Notes: generated by a model not told the origin, from the letters alone. A stretch of 64,000 nucleotides of DNA from Dendrocalamus latiflorus (GCA_017311315.1 CM029632.1:15774075-15838074); one strand, 5' to 3'; positions 12,701 to 24,109 are shown, counted from the first letter of the stretch. Numbers and translations: made by a program.

Positions 12701-13885
12701 AAATATTATAACTATGGATGCTCTAATTACCTTAAGTCGATTTTGCTTAGGATTGATTATATTACTTGATGTTATTCATTCCTTTTAATTATGCTTATTG
12801 AAACCTCTGATTTAGACAGTAAACATAGGGGGTTCTGCCGAAAATTTTGTGTAGTATATTTAGTTTATCTTTGTCATACTACTAGTTTGATAGCATTCCA
12901 GGTCATTGCTTGACTGGAGTGTTACACTCTATCTAACTCTTAGTGGATACTATCCACTTAGCATATTTGGGGGAAGCCGATACCCCACACATGGGATTTA
13001 ACTCACACACTACTCTTATGTATGTTTTTCAAAGCGCATTAGCCCGAATCCACTAAGCCCTTAGTCTTGATCCATCTTGATCTTCTCAGCTTCTCTTTGA
13101 CCTAAATCGCTCTCCTAAGTGTTGCGGTTGTGATCCAATATAGTGTCCAGTATTTTGGTCAAAGTACCAAAATACTATTTCTTGACCTGGTCTTCTCCTT
13201 TCATTGCAAACAATCGTCATACTTGCTATGTGTAGATGCACCACTGGCTTGCCATGTGATGGCAAATCTCTTCTATGATCATTTCACTAGACCACGCATC
13301 ACTTTGACAGACCAAATCACATGGTGTAATCCGCCGCTCAAACTTTCCTTGAACATATCCTACCTTTCTCATGTTATGCTTGAGCTCAGCTATCTCATCC
13401 GGCATTCTCGACCATTCTAGGTTTTAGCTCCTCCATAAGCGTAGCTCCCATCCTCGCATTGACTATGTTTGACTCCAAGCGACCATGTACATCCAAAGAC
13501 AAATAAATCGTTTTTAGGCATAAGTGCTTCACAATTTGACCCGCATTAGTTGTAACATGTCTACTGCAATATATAAACCCTGACCTAGGTCGACAAAACT
13601 CATTGCAGAACTAGCTCCCAAAAATAAAAACTTGGCCAAGAGCAACAGTCCAACTGGTCTGACCGCATGGCTGTAGCTGTCAAACCACTGATTCTGCCCA
13701 GTCAACTCGGAAATCACCAGCAGTTCAACCGATGGGGGGCAGTTTGACCGCCCCCTTTTGCCAGCTTGACCAATCGGTTCTAAATTTTAACAAATCTGTA
13801 CTTTGAATTTTCAACCTTTCCAAATTACAATTATTCATCACAACATCACAACGTAATTATGGACTTTGTCAACATTTCCTTCATT
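9750..13885 (-). mobile_element. 5' LTR of the copia element, interrupted
   Basis: This is the partner of the LTR at 160-2898, starting TGTAGAGCCGATATAGCAAC. Similarity runs to about 10716, is broken by a 2.2-kb solo LTR, and resumes at 12927. It fades near 13885, so about 370 bp of the outer end seen in the left LTR are missing and no element-wide TSD can be checked. It lacks the MITEs present in the left LTR, which shows they inserted after the element. Confidence 0.75.
10717..12926. mobile_element. Solo LTR (gypsy-type) nested in the copia LTR
   Basis: A 2210-bp segment that starts TGTAATACCCC and ends GAGTGTTACA, the TG..CA form with terminal inverted bases typical of grass Ty3/gypsy LTRs. 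It is flanked by 5-bp direct repeats CCCTA (10712-10716) and CTCTA (12927-12931), with one mismatch. The other copia LTR is continuous across this point. No gag, pol or second LTR is present, so a solo LTR left by recombination is the simplest reading. A non-autonomous element without coding capacity is the alternative. A 125-codon GC-rich open frame at 10791-11168 looks like chance. Confidence 0.75.
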
Positions 13886-16800
13886 TAAGCGCTGAATTCT
13901 TTTTCTTCCCGCCATAAGATCGAAAAGGGGAAAACTTTCCTGGTCCCTAGCCCCAACCGGATCGTTATTCACTTGCAAATCTTGCTTTCACCGATGCGCG
14001 GGGACCGAGCTCGTACGAAAATTTTCTTCTCTCTTTCAATTGTCGAATCACAAATCGCAATCCTCGGCTCACTATACATACGCTGGGGCCTGGGGCGCGT
14101 TGTCGCGACAGGAAAATTTTCTTCCTCGCTCCGAACAGCTGTAGCTAGATCTGTCTTTTGCTATCATTAGCGCAGCTCCCGCAGAGATCCAGTCCTTTCA
14201 GACCGAGCAATCCTCGGCTCTCTGCAGTGGTTCATGTACATCAATCAGTAAGCCTAAGGTGACGGTAAATTCAACTTGAGACGCGTTAGTAATAACCAGG
14301 TTCTTTTACCTGCATAGATCAAACTCAGAAACACATAAGGTCAACAAGCTCTTCAATTGGGCAAGGACTAGTTAAGTATTGTAATTTGATTACAGTTATG
14401 GATGTTAATGAAAAGAATGACATGGGCGATGCATGACAGCATTACAGCAAAGTGCATCGTTGTTGCATAATTGCGCTGCAAGATCTGAGCCTTTCAGCTA
14501 CGGACCAACCGCATAAGTCACGTCCGCTAAATCCACGAGGCCAGACAAATCCCGTTCTGACAGCGACACCGTGAAGCTGCCCTGCGCCCTCTCGTCATCG
14601 CTCCAAGGCAATTGAATTCCCATTGGTAGCCTCGCGGTGGACCCCGGCGAGGCGAGGACCGGCCGGGCCAGGGCCGGGGCCGGCGTATGACCGGGATTCG
14701 CCGGCCGGTGGCGCGGTTTTCGACAGGAGAGCAGCTCGCTCTCTGACGCCACACCATGGACGACGTGGAATCAACAGAGTGTCGAAGGCTGGATTGGCTG
14801 CAGGCTGCTGCTGCAGCAGCAGCATTTGCCTGAGGAAGGGAGAACAATGCTTCTGCAAGTCTTGCCCTTTGTTTGGAGCAGGAAGCATCGGCAGAGGCAT
14901 CGTTGTACGGTGCACAGGTAGATGCTGAGCAGAGCTACAGGCGCAGATGCGTGCGCTAGCATCAGTAGCATGTATGCATCCGGTCGTTGGATCGGCCAAT
15001 GCGTGATGGGATGCATGCAACCGTGCGAGAGATGAAGATTAGATAAGTTTTGAATGGCAGCCAGCGCCTTGCCTGGTACATACGATCCATTGGAAATGTG
15101 GGACACTGATCACTGATGGATTAATTGCCAGCAAGATCATAGGATAGAGGACTGACGAGTTGCTCAACAATCGAATCATGGGCATCTCGGTTCTTTACCT
15201 GCATGATGCTTTTGTGGAAAAATTTGATTATTTGCCACATCTTTTATGTGCATTTAGATAAAATGTTCTATGATATCTCACTTACATATGGATCTAGGAC
15301 CTGTATATAAGTGACACATAGAATATCATTTTATCAAATGCAATGTAAGATGGATGAGACACCTTATATTAGTACAGGTGAATGCTCCATGTGCATACTT
15401 GTGCGAAGTAAAAATGTTCCACTTTATAACCCTCTAACATCACAGCATTCACAGTAGATAATTAGTTTTATGGGCTTACGGGACACTTGGGAACCTGGTT
15501 CGTTGTCATGCTAAGAACCTGGCCTGCTTAACATTCTGTTAAGTGCTGATATGTGTAGTAAACTGCTAAAGCTCTGCCTTACTGCAGGCTGCAGGCATGC
15601 AGCAAGCATCCACATCCCAAACTCCAAAGAATCTGAATTTTTCTCGTCTGCCAGAACAGAGACCCTTCTTGGTATGCAAAGCAGTCTCGCACTCTCGCCC
15701 GCGGCTTTGACGGTTCAGAGTTTACTCATCCGCCGGGAACGGTCAAGCCAACAGTGCAGCGCAGCGTCAGGAAGCGTTACAGAATACAGACCAAGGAGTA
15801 CGTTATTGACAGATCAGAATGTTGGATCTAACATCGTTTCCGCAGCGCCCCAGGTTTGGCTTAGACTCTGGCAAGTTGTTCCCCATAATAATGACATAAG
15901 TGGCATTCAACAGTAGCAGAACTGTAGTAGCAAGTGAGCAACCCTTACGACCATGCTCAGCTTAAGCTAATTTTGCTTGATGAACAGATGAAATGTTTTA
16001 AACAGTGGGAAATTTTAATTGCAATTGAAATGCAGTAGCAAATCTGGGCTCAAAATCTTAAGAACTGACTCGTCTCTGCACTAACTCACCTGATCACCTA
16101 GCCGCACAGCATCTCTCCATTTCATTTGCATTACTAAAACAACTGGGCAGGGAATCATGCCTGGGTATTTCACTTAGAAGTTAGAAGACCAAAATGTTCT
16201 CATGTCTAGCAAATGATAATACGAGTACATCGCACTGGCATATCTACAAGTGATAAAAAAACAGCTGGCAACCTGGCAATGAACAAATGATACATTGGTG
16301 CAGCTGCATTCAGAAGAGAAGGGACCCAGCATTCTCAAAGCTGCCTATCTGCTTCATGCCATCAACCAAGACTACAAAAGCTACACACACTACCTAAACT
16401 GAAATGTCCAAATACTACAATATTATGTAACAAAACTTTTCTTGTGGAACCATGCAAGCTGTTGTCCTGAGCATTCACCATCTTAAGCACAAAAAAAGCA
16501 GGGAATGCACTCACAAAGATATAGTCAGTTACAGCGTGATCCCAGGATCTTCAGCTAGTAGCATGAACCAGGAAAAGAACAGCTAGACCCCTTCCACCGA
16601 ATTATTGGTTCTTGATTGTTTGAAGCTACAGAACAAATGATTTGTCCAATTTTGTTTTCCCATGGGGCTTATTGGATGCAAGTTGAACATGCTAGGTCGT
16701 GTAGAAATCAAGGATAGTAACAAACCATGACATATAAATGGAATATTGACCACCACATAGTATCACCAAATCCATTAAAGGAAACCAACATGCACATCTC

Positions 16801-17232
16801 ATTTTTTCCCAGATTATATCTGTTTATGCCTTATATTTCCATTGCCCTCATGAAAGAATCCCATCTCCAAGGTTCTCACAAAAATGTGTAAGGGGCATGA
16901 ATGAAAAATGCAACAAGAGAACTCTCATCTCTACAACATATATGCCCATGCCTCAACTTCACTCTCTACCTACACCAGTAACCATCCCTAGATCATCAAA
17001 TAGCTTTGCATGCCCCCACACTCTTGTAAATTGCATGAACAGGCTCAAAGGCCGCTACAAGTTATTTTTTTGATTGTTTGGTGCCAAGTATTGTCGATAG
17101 TTTGTCTAGCTTCTTTTTCGTTTTCACAACTGCTTGAGCACACCAAAATTCTTGAGTGACCAAACTAAATTGACATATTTGGAGCAAACAAATTGGTGTG
17201 CAGCACACATGAAGCCTATACAATGACAACAG
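13886..17232. other. Intergenic region downstream of the cyclin gene
   Basis: No supported gene. The phrase AATCCTCGGCTC occurs twice (about 14060 and 14208). A GC-rich patch at 14498-15020 has overlapping open frames on the minus strand (the last reads to 14498, ending SGLVDLADVTYAVGP), but no family was recognised and no splice structure is convincing. A small foldback lies at 15236-15360. The last 1.2 kb is AT-rich and probably includes the cyclin 3' UTR. Confidence 0.5.
15236..15360. repeat. Foldback (MITE-like) inverted repeat
   Basis: The left arm (CATCTTTTATGTGCATTT, then GATAAAATGTTCTATGATAT) pairs with the inverted right arm (CATCTTACATTGCATTTGAT, then AAAATGATATTCTATGTG) around a short centre near 15290-15300. 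The termini were not resolved, so its superfamily is not assigned. Confidence 0.6.
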
Positions 17233-18934
17233 TCATATGCAAATTCTCCTCCTTTTGCTTGGTGATGAGCTCTGATAATATGTTGCAGGATATCCTACAG
17301 TAATATCCTCACTTTGTTGGCTCACACATGCAGCTGCATCCAACACACCTATGGGACTTTGTGGCACAGAGAAAACTGAAGAGCCAACTGACTGGAGAAT
17401 AATGTTACCCATAACAATCTTGTCTTGAATAACCTCGTAGCACCCTAACACTCTCTCCTACAACGTGCGAGTAATATAATCAAATTTAGAAAGCATCCAA
17501 GCTCAGATCGATGGCAAGCAAGAAATAAGCTTACAGCTTTACAATTAGAAATTACTATCATCCAGCAAACCATATCTTAATTCGCAATCAGTTTATGCTG
17601 AAAGATTGTGATATGCAATACCTTCTTTAAATGTTGGCAACAAGTAGCCACCCTCTTAAGTATGGAACTTTCGTGTTCCCCCAATGCCACTAGAGCTACA
17701 CTCGCGGCAATCTCTGATGGTCTGAAAACCAAGAATTCAGCAACTGCATACCGAAATTCGCAAGCTTTAGGAATTGATCACCATCACATTCTGTACAATT
17801 GATTGGAGAAGGGTACACATGCCTAATAAAAATCATACCTCTAGATGTGATCAAGATAAGGTCAACAGAGCGAGAGATTACGGGCACAGACGGCCCATCA
17901 CCATCATTGAATTTGTGAAGGTAGTAGTCAATAAATGAGAAAGCAGTCACAGCTTGCATCCTCCACTTCAGGGCGTTGAGCACCAGAAGCTCCATCCTTT
18001 TTATGGTCCTAGCCTCAAACACATATTTTACCTCACCCACCTATCAAAAACCAGAGACTTTAAGTTGACATAGAAGAACAAAATTTTCACACTATTTGTG
18101 AATGTCTGTTACATGTATGATGCATCGTGAAACTCACCTGCAAGTCTAAGAGGTGTGGCACAACGGTTTCCTCCATTTTTGCAGCCAACGACAAGCAAGC
18201 CACTGCTAAGAGTTGTGTCATCCAAGCCTTGCCTTGCTGCAATCAGAAAGCAATTGCTCCGTGACTTGGCATTTATCACAATAACATCAATAAATCCGGA
18301 TTGCAGAAAATGCAGGAATAGTGAAATGCTGAGAAAGATCCTTACAGGAAGATCGTACACAGAGAGGAACCGGTCCAGATAGTTCACTGACAAGACTGCC
18401 GTCAAAGGCCCAAACTTATAATGCCCATGGACCTATTCATCACAAACAATGGATTCAATCAATCCCCAATACTGATGACATACAACGCAGGACAGGCAAA
18501 TCAACAAGAACCAAATCAGAACGAAAAGAACACAAAGAAAGCAACAAAGGAGGCGCCTTTACCCAAATTTCCCACATCACATCTCATCCTGAATACCAAG
18601 AAGTGATGAGACAATCAAGGAACCTCACCTTCCAAATCCAGTCAATGGCATCACTCCTGATGGCCACGAAATCGAGCCCCTCGGGCTGCTGCAGCAGCCG
18701 CTGGGAGTAACTCTCCATGGGCAGGTGCTCCTCCTCCCTCTCCATGAGCGCATCTATGCAGTCCTCAGACTGCAGGGGGAAGTCCATCAACAAGGCCGCG
18801 ACAGAAGCAACGGCGTGTTGGGGCGGCCCAAAAAAACACGAAATCTCCTCACTCTCCTCATCAAGGTCAAGAATGGTGGTGGTGTCCTCTGCGCAGAGGA
18901 GGATTGATGCTGCGCAGTCAAAGCTTGGAGCCAT
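17233..18934 (-). CDS. CYCD: D-type cyclin (CYCD2/CYCD4-like), six exons
   Basis: A regulatory partner of cyclin-dependent kinase that promotes G1/S entry in the nucleus. The exons, all with GT..AG borders and matching phases, are 18934-18629, 18432-18346, 18236-18138, 18040-17839, 17743-17622 and 17457-17233, giving 346 aa. The N-terminus (MAPSFDCAAS) is followed by the Rb-binding LxCxE motif as LLCAE at residues 12-16, the hallmark of plant D cyclins. The cyclin box covers about residues 70-200, with DAIDWIWKVHGHYKFGPL, LSVNYLDRFLS and AAKMEETVVP. The C-terminal cyclin fold follows (EARTIKRMELLVLNALKW, FRPSEIAASVALVAL), and the tail ends SPSKRRRICI. ATG 18934 was chosen because the codons in frame upstream of it lack another ATG. 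The length and six-exon structure are usual for the family. CYCD2 and CYCD4 clade members are hard to separate by eye. It appears intact. Confidence 0.93.
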
Positions 18935-19168
18935 TCCAGAGCCCAAAAAACTACTCTACTAGGTGCAAATGTAGGACTAGTGGCAAAGCTTGCCCTGTTC
19001 CTCCTCTTGTCTATTTTTCTTTGGGATTTTATTGGTCTCTTTTCATTTGTTAGTTCTCCCCGTCGCAACTCTTCCTTCTCTTCTTCTTGGTATTACATAT
19101 TTGAGAGAGAAAATGGAGTCCTTATTTTCTTGTGCTTGGTCGGGCGAAGAGTTTAGCATAATTGGCAG

Positions 19169-20458
19169 GGCAAATTGATCATATGCCCTCTTCATAGTTC
19201 AAAATTTAGGATATACCCTCCTACACATCTAAATTGATAATATATCCTCCTCCAATCTATGTGCTTTACAAAACACCCTCTTTATACCTTTCCAGTGCAT
19301 TTTTTCATATTTTTGTGTATTCCATCACTTGAAATGACCAAAATACCCCTGATTAAAGTTGACCCTTGATTAAATTTGAGGACAGTGTATATATCAAATT
19401 GACCCTTGATTGATGAACCATACTAGAGTCTGGAGCATATACCCTTGATTGATTGAGGCCAAGCTTATTTCGCTAGAGTCTGGAGCATACTGTACTGAGT
19501 GGCCTTTTTTTTTCTTTTCCTATTTACAAAAATTTACATACCGAAGAAGGGAAGTGTTACTCTTTTACCTTCTCACTTTATTTGCATATACACATAGAAT
19601 TAGGACATGTTCTTTTATTTATTTAATTTGGCTATTGTTTTCTGTTTATTATGTACTTTGCAGTCTTATATATAGCCTGCTAACTTTCAAATGTCAATGA
19701 GTACCATGTTTGCTTTAGATTTATAGGCTCAAGCTTTTCTCCTCATCACATGTTGAGATCTACAGCTTGATTTGCAGGTACATCTTGATTTATCCACAAG
19801 GATGTGATGTTTGCAATCACTTGTCACTCTTTCTTTGTGTTGCCAACCATGATAAACTGCTCCCAGGTAGATGAACTGTTCTATGTATTGCCAACCATGA
19901 CACATTTCTTGATAGCCCAATTGTGATCTTCAATATGGTTTGCTTTTGTTTTAGGATGGAGTCACTTTGCGCAGTTTACAATAGCTGTAATTAATAGAGA
20001 CCCTAAGAAATCCAAGTATTCTGGTGAGTTTGATATACCACTGTTTGGTTTGGCAAGTAATTTTGGTTGTCTTCTGCATGTGAAGTTTAAAGAAAGTAGT
20101 ATTTCAAATACACTGCACCGATTTTGGAAGAAAGAGCATGATTGGGGGTGGAAAAAATTTATGGAGCTATCAAAATTTATGCAGCGAAATAAGCTTGGCC
20201 TCAATCAATCAAGGGTATCAAATTGACCCTTGATTAAAGTTGAGGACAGTGTATATATCAAGTTAAACTTTAATCAGGGGTATTTTGGTCATTTTAAGTG
20301 ATGGAATACACAAGGATATAAAAAAATACACTGGAAAGGTATAAAGAGGGTGTTTTGTAAAGCAAATAGATTGGAGGAGGGTATATTATCAATTTGGATG
20401 TGTAGGAGGGTATATCCTAGATTTTGAACTATGAAGAGGGTATATGATCAATTTGCCC
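19169..20458. mobile_element. Pack-MULE-like element with long inverted repeats
   Basis: A 1290-bp element with long terminal inverted repeats of about 280-300 bp. The left arm (19169-19474) starts GGGCAAATTGATCATATGCC. The right arm (20183-20458) ends with the complement, GGGCAAATTGATCATATACC when inverted. The innermost 33 bp of the arms (19442-19474 and 20183-20215) are a perfect inverted match. The centre holds captured exons of a host gene. Long TIRs plus gene capture fit a Mutator-like Pack-MULE, but I could not find a clean 9-bp TSD. It ends about 230 bp upstream of the cyclin ATG and may supply or disturb its promoter. Confidence 0.75.
19778..20182 (+). pseudogene. Captured MATH/TRAF-domain gene fragment (TRAF1/MUSE13-14-like)
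   Basis: Three exon-like blocks in consistent phase: 19778-19866 (YILIYPQGCDVCNHLSLFLC..), 19955-20023 (GWSHFAQFTIAVINRDPKKS..) and 20108-20182 (TLHRFWKKEHDWGWKKFMEL). Together they match the MATH domain of the large plant TRAF-like proteins (Arabidopsis TRAF1a/1b, also called MUSE14/MUSE13), which are adaptors in ubiquitin-dependent turnover of immune receptors. The first two exon junctions keep GT..AG. The acceptor before the third block reads CAA instead of CAG, so correct splicing is lost. The fragment has no start codon and ends in the inverted repeat. It cannot encode the full protein, but could yield a chimeric or antisense-active transcript. Confidence 0.82.
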
Positions 20459-21040
20459 CTTAGCCATCGGACGGAGATGCCGTAGAACTGACACATGCAC
20501 CCTGCCACCTGGTTCCAGGCGGCCTGCCGCCCGGCCACCAGGTTGCAGGTGTTTAATCGCACAATTAATTAGTATAAAAAGTTATTAGCACAAATAAATG
20601 GCTTGTCGTACGGTGGCCAGGTGGCAGAAATTTGGCATCGTGCAGCAGGTGCGGGCCCGGTGTGTTTTTTGGTTTTTTTACTCACTTTTTTGGTTTGTTT
20701 TGTAATCACTTTGCTATATGCTGCCATTTATTTTGTTCTCCCGTGGCAGACGCGAGGAGGGAGCAAACCACCAAAAGCGATGTACCGTTGCGTCTGCTCC
20801 CCGCAAGCATTTCTTTTCCGTAATTATCGGGGTGTCGTTAGCGTATCCTGCGCTCCTGCCTTAGCTATAAATTACGAGCAATCTCGCAGTCGCTCTCACA
20901 ATCTTTCTCGCAGTCGCTCTTGCAAGTTTTCTCGCAGTTGCTCTCGCAATTTTTCTCGCAGTCGCTCTGTCAGTGCCGCAAATCTTCGTAGGCAATTAAT
21001 AGTCATATTAGCAGGTAATTCCGGTGTAATACATATGTAA
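20459..21040 (+). other. Region with a 145-codon Ser/Arg-rich open frame
   Basis: Open frame 20603-21040. The first part would have a hydrophobic stretch (VCFLVFLLTFLVCFVITLLY), and the second part is an SRSRS-type repeat produced by a 24-bp tandem repeat at 20882-20977. It matches no family I know, and the repeat explains the length of the frame. It may belong to the surrounding repeat-rich element. Low support as a gene. Confidence 0.2.
20882..20977 (+). repeat. 24-bp tandem repeat, four copies
   Basis: The units begin TCTCGCAGTCGCTCT and are exactly 24 bp apart; the last is diverged. As 24 is a multiple of three, the frame is kept and encodes an 8-residue Ser/Arg-rich repeat (SRSRSHNL, SRSRSCKF, SRSCSRNF). 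Confidence 0.8.
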
Positions 21041-22363
21041 TTATATATTATTGTACTACCATTATATATGTATATGTATATTTATGTAATTATTTATTTC
21101 ATCGTAATTGTTATTTTGTAGTATTGTGCTAATATTATATATGTATATGTATGTATATATGTATATTTATGTAATTATTTATTTGATCGTAATTTGTAAT
21201 ATGTAGTATTGTACTGCCATTATATATGTATATGTATATTTATATTTATGTATTTCATCATAATTTTTAATTTGTAGTATTGTACTGCCATTATGTATGT
21301 ATATGTATATTCATGTAATTATTTATTTCATCGTAATTGTTAATTTGTAGTATTGTACTGTTATTATCATTACTATTATAAAAGAACGAGTTAGTGGTTG
21401 TACGTCCATTCTCCTCCATACACTCTATTCACTTAACTTCTCACCATTCTCCACTTTTCAACTGATCAGAGCAACTCTCTTCTATAGCACGATTCTCTAT
21501 ATATTCAATAAGTTCCGTTGCAACGCACGGGTACGTAACTAGTATATGTATATGCATGTATATATATGTATATTTATGTAATTATTTATTTCATCGTAAT
21601 TGTTAATTTGTAGTATTGTACTACTATTATATATGTATATGTATGTATATTTATGTAATTATTTATTGATCATATTTTTTACTATGTAGTATTGTACTGC
21701 CATTATATATGTATATGTATATTTATGTAATTATTTATTTTATTGTAATTTTAATTTGTAAAAACTGCATTATTAAACAACAGTTCATCAATATGGTAAT
21801 TAAAAACGTGATGCTTCATATTGCTACCATTATATATGTACATGTATATGCATATGTATATATGTAGGTATATGTATATATGTATGTATGTACATATGTG
21901 TGTGTATATATATGTATGTACTATTTATTTCATCGTAAATTTCAATTAGTAGTATTTTATTGTCATTTTTAATATGTAGTATAATTTATTTCATCATCAT
22001 TTTTAATATGTAGTATTGTGCTACCATTATATATGTATATGTATGTATATGTATATTTATGTAATTATTTATTTTATCGTCATTTTTAATATGTATTATT
22101 GTACTGTCGTTATATATGTATATGCATTTCATCGTAATTGTTAATTTGTAGTATATTGCTATTATATATGTATATGTATATTTATGTAATTATTTATTTC
22201 ATCATAATTTTTAATTAGTAAAAGGTGCACTATTAACAATAATTCATCAATCTGGTAATTAAAAACGTGATGCTTCACATTGCTACCATTATATATGTAT
22301 GTGTATATATGTAGGTATATATGTATGTACATATGTATACATATACATAATATATAATATATA
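21041..22363. repeat. AT-rich tandem array, about 70-75 bp unit
   Basis: Repeated blocks of the form ATATATGTATATGTATATTT, ATGTAATTATTTATTTCATC, GTAATT, GTAGTATTGTACT. About a dozen degenerate copies are present. A larger repeat is also visible: AAAACGTGATGCTTCA occurs near 21805 and 22265 with similar flanks. The array is interrupted by a small Helitron at 21367-21542. No coding potential. Confidence 0.75.
21367..21542 (+). mobile_element. 176-bp non-autonomous Helitron
   Basis: The element starts TCATTACTATTATAAAAGA and ends with the short hairpin CCGTTGCAACGCACGG, then GTACGTAACTAG. It sits between an A (21366) and a T (21543). A 5' TC, a 3' CTAG, a hairpin about 10 bp from the 3' end and insertion between A and T are the diagnostic features of Helitrons. 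The surrounding tandem array continues on both sides. Confidence 0.8.
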
Positions 22364-23365
22364 TCTCTACTCTCTACTATTATATAAAGAGGAGTTGGTG
22401 ATCGTTGGTGCATTCTCTCTCCTCTCTTCTCAGCTGTCTGATCTAAACACAGGATCTTGACCATCTATATCCCCTCTCTCTCGCGCTAACTGTCCCTTTT
22501 CTCCACTTCCACCTTCAGTTATTCTGTTCTCTCATTCTCAACAGATCTCTCTCTCCCACGCTCTCTTCCTCGCAGACCTGTCACCTCATCTCCCCTCACC
22601 CTCCTCGCCGCCCATCGGGCATCTCCCCACCACCGCCACTCCATCTCCCCTCTCCCTCCTCACTGGCCACCGGGACTCTCCCCACACTGCCGCCCCATCT
22701 CCCATTGCCCCTCCAACCAAGATTTTTCGCTATACGAACAGTGCGGTGAAGCGATTCGACGGCACGATGCTCGACGACAGCGGCTGGTGGATCGAAGAGA
22801 AGGGCGCTCGGTGATGGCGGCTAATGGATCCGAGAGACATGCTCGATGACAGCAACCGGTGGATCTAAAAGGCAGTGATCGATGGTGGCCGGTGGATCTG
22901 AGAGACGGGCGCTCGTAGATGGCAGCCATTGGATCCGATGGCCGCCCCTTGCACCCTCCTCGCCCCCCCCCCCGCAGCGTTGTGTTGCCACGGTTCTCCT
23001 CCCCCTGGTGCACCCGCCCCTAATGCTACCGTTGTTCGTTGTTGCATGGTGGCGGCGGCTTCCTCTTCTTGCACCCGCCCATGTGGCTCTCCCCCTACCG
23101 CCACTGCCCAACAGTCGCTCGCCTGGTGAGCCTCTCTACCTCCTCCTGCTCTTCACTCAGAGCCCGTTGCACTGTCTGGCGATTTTGGTCTCCCAAGCTG
23201 GTCATCACTCTGCTTGGAGAGACCCGCAGATTTTTTCCTCTCTTGATCAGCTAGCTACTCGGTGCATATGCCTTGCGACTTTGCTGTGATGGTGCTGATG
23301 ATTCCCTTATGCTCTGTGTGTGTTTGCAAAGTGAGATTTTTGTTAATCTTGATTATTTGTAAGTG
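22364..23365 (+). mobile_element. Possible Helitron 5' end and repetitive body
   Basis: TCTCTACTCTCTACTATTAT followed by ATAAAGAGGAG resembles the 5' end of grass Helitrons and is preceded by A. The next kilobase is C/T-rich, then holds a short repeat (GATC..GAGAGAC..GCTCG, about 22800-22920). No open frame there looks real. No matching 3' hairpin with CTRR was found further on, so the right boundary is unknown. Confidence 0.35.
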
Positions 23366-23556
23366 GTCAAAGCCACACTCGAAGGTGTGATCGAAGTAAT
23401 CCCCGAAGCCATGGTTGAAGCCACACTCGAAGGCGTGGTCGAAGCAGTCCTCGAAACCATGGTCGAAGCCACACTCGAAGGTGTAGTTGAAGCAGTCCCT
23501 GAAGCCATGGTCGTAGCAGCAGTCGAAGCTACGGTAGTTGCAGTCAAACACTCCAA
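23366..23556 (+). repeat. 48-bp tandem repeat, three copies plus a partial copy
   Basis: Units start at 23366, 23414 and 23462 and are 48 bp long, with a degenerate fourth to about 23556. The units would translate to a 16-residue repeat such as VEATLEGVVEAVLETM on the plus strand. The frame stays open for 65 codons because 48 is a multiple of three. No family was recognised. Confidence 0.75.
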
Positions 23557-24109
23557 GTAAGTGAGAAGCTGTGGTCGAAGCATTGAGATGATGAGCCATG
23601 GTCGAAGCTTCGAGTTGATGCACTGTGGTCGAAGCTTCGAGTTGATGCGCTGTGATCGTTACAACCAGTTTGTGTGTGCGGCCACTACGACCAGTGTGTG
23701 TTAAGTCGTTACGATGGTGTGTGTTGTCGGAGCGACCACAGTTTGTGTGTAGTCGTTACGACTAGGAGTAGTCGTGGTCGTAGAAGTCATGGTCATAGCA
23801 GTAGCGCCCGTGGCCATGGTTGTAGTTCCATCAATGTCCCTTTACTATCACTCCACTACGTAGTGTACATAAGTAGTATCTGACTCTTACAAGTCAAAAT
23901 ATGTAAGAGTCAGTAAGTATGTGTGTCTTGTATAATTATGTGTGTATCTATGTTTCCATAATAAAGACTCGATCTTACGAGTCAAAGTATGTAAGTATGT
24001 AAGCATATGTGTGTATAATTATCTATGTATCCTAAATAAAGACTCGATCTTACGAGCCAAAGTGTGTAAGAGTCTGTAAGCATGTGTGTGTAAGAGTCAG
24101 TATATGTGT
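23557..24109. repeat. Degenerate GGTCG and GACTC repeats
   Basis: GTGGTCGAAGCTTCGAGTTG-like phrases are repeated near 23570-23650, with related GTCGTTACGA and CGTGGCCATGGT motifs to 23830. At 23945-24070, a block starting AATAAAGACTCGATCTTACG occurs twice about 72 bp apart. No gene was seen. Confidence 0.6.

Noticed and set aside
14498..15106. Possible minus-strand gene with GC-rich frames of up to 141 codons
   Set aside because: No recognised domain, several overlapping alternatives and no consistent exon structure. Kept only as a note in the intergenic entry.
15551..15916. 121-codon plus-strand frame
   Set aside because: No domain, no start context, no splice signals and no similarity that I can name.
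19160..20467. 9-bp target duplication of the Pack-MULE
   Set aside because: The 9 bp outside the inverted repeats (TAATTGGCA and CTTAGCCAT) do not match. Only a weak TTAGC similarity remains.
22660..23289. Several long frames on both strands
   Set aside because: They follow short GC-rich repeats (GGATC..GAGAGAC..GCTCG) and mirror each other on opposite strands. No family.
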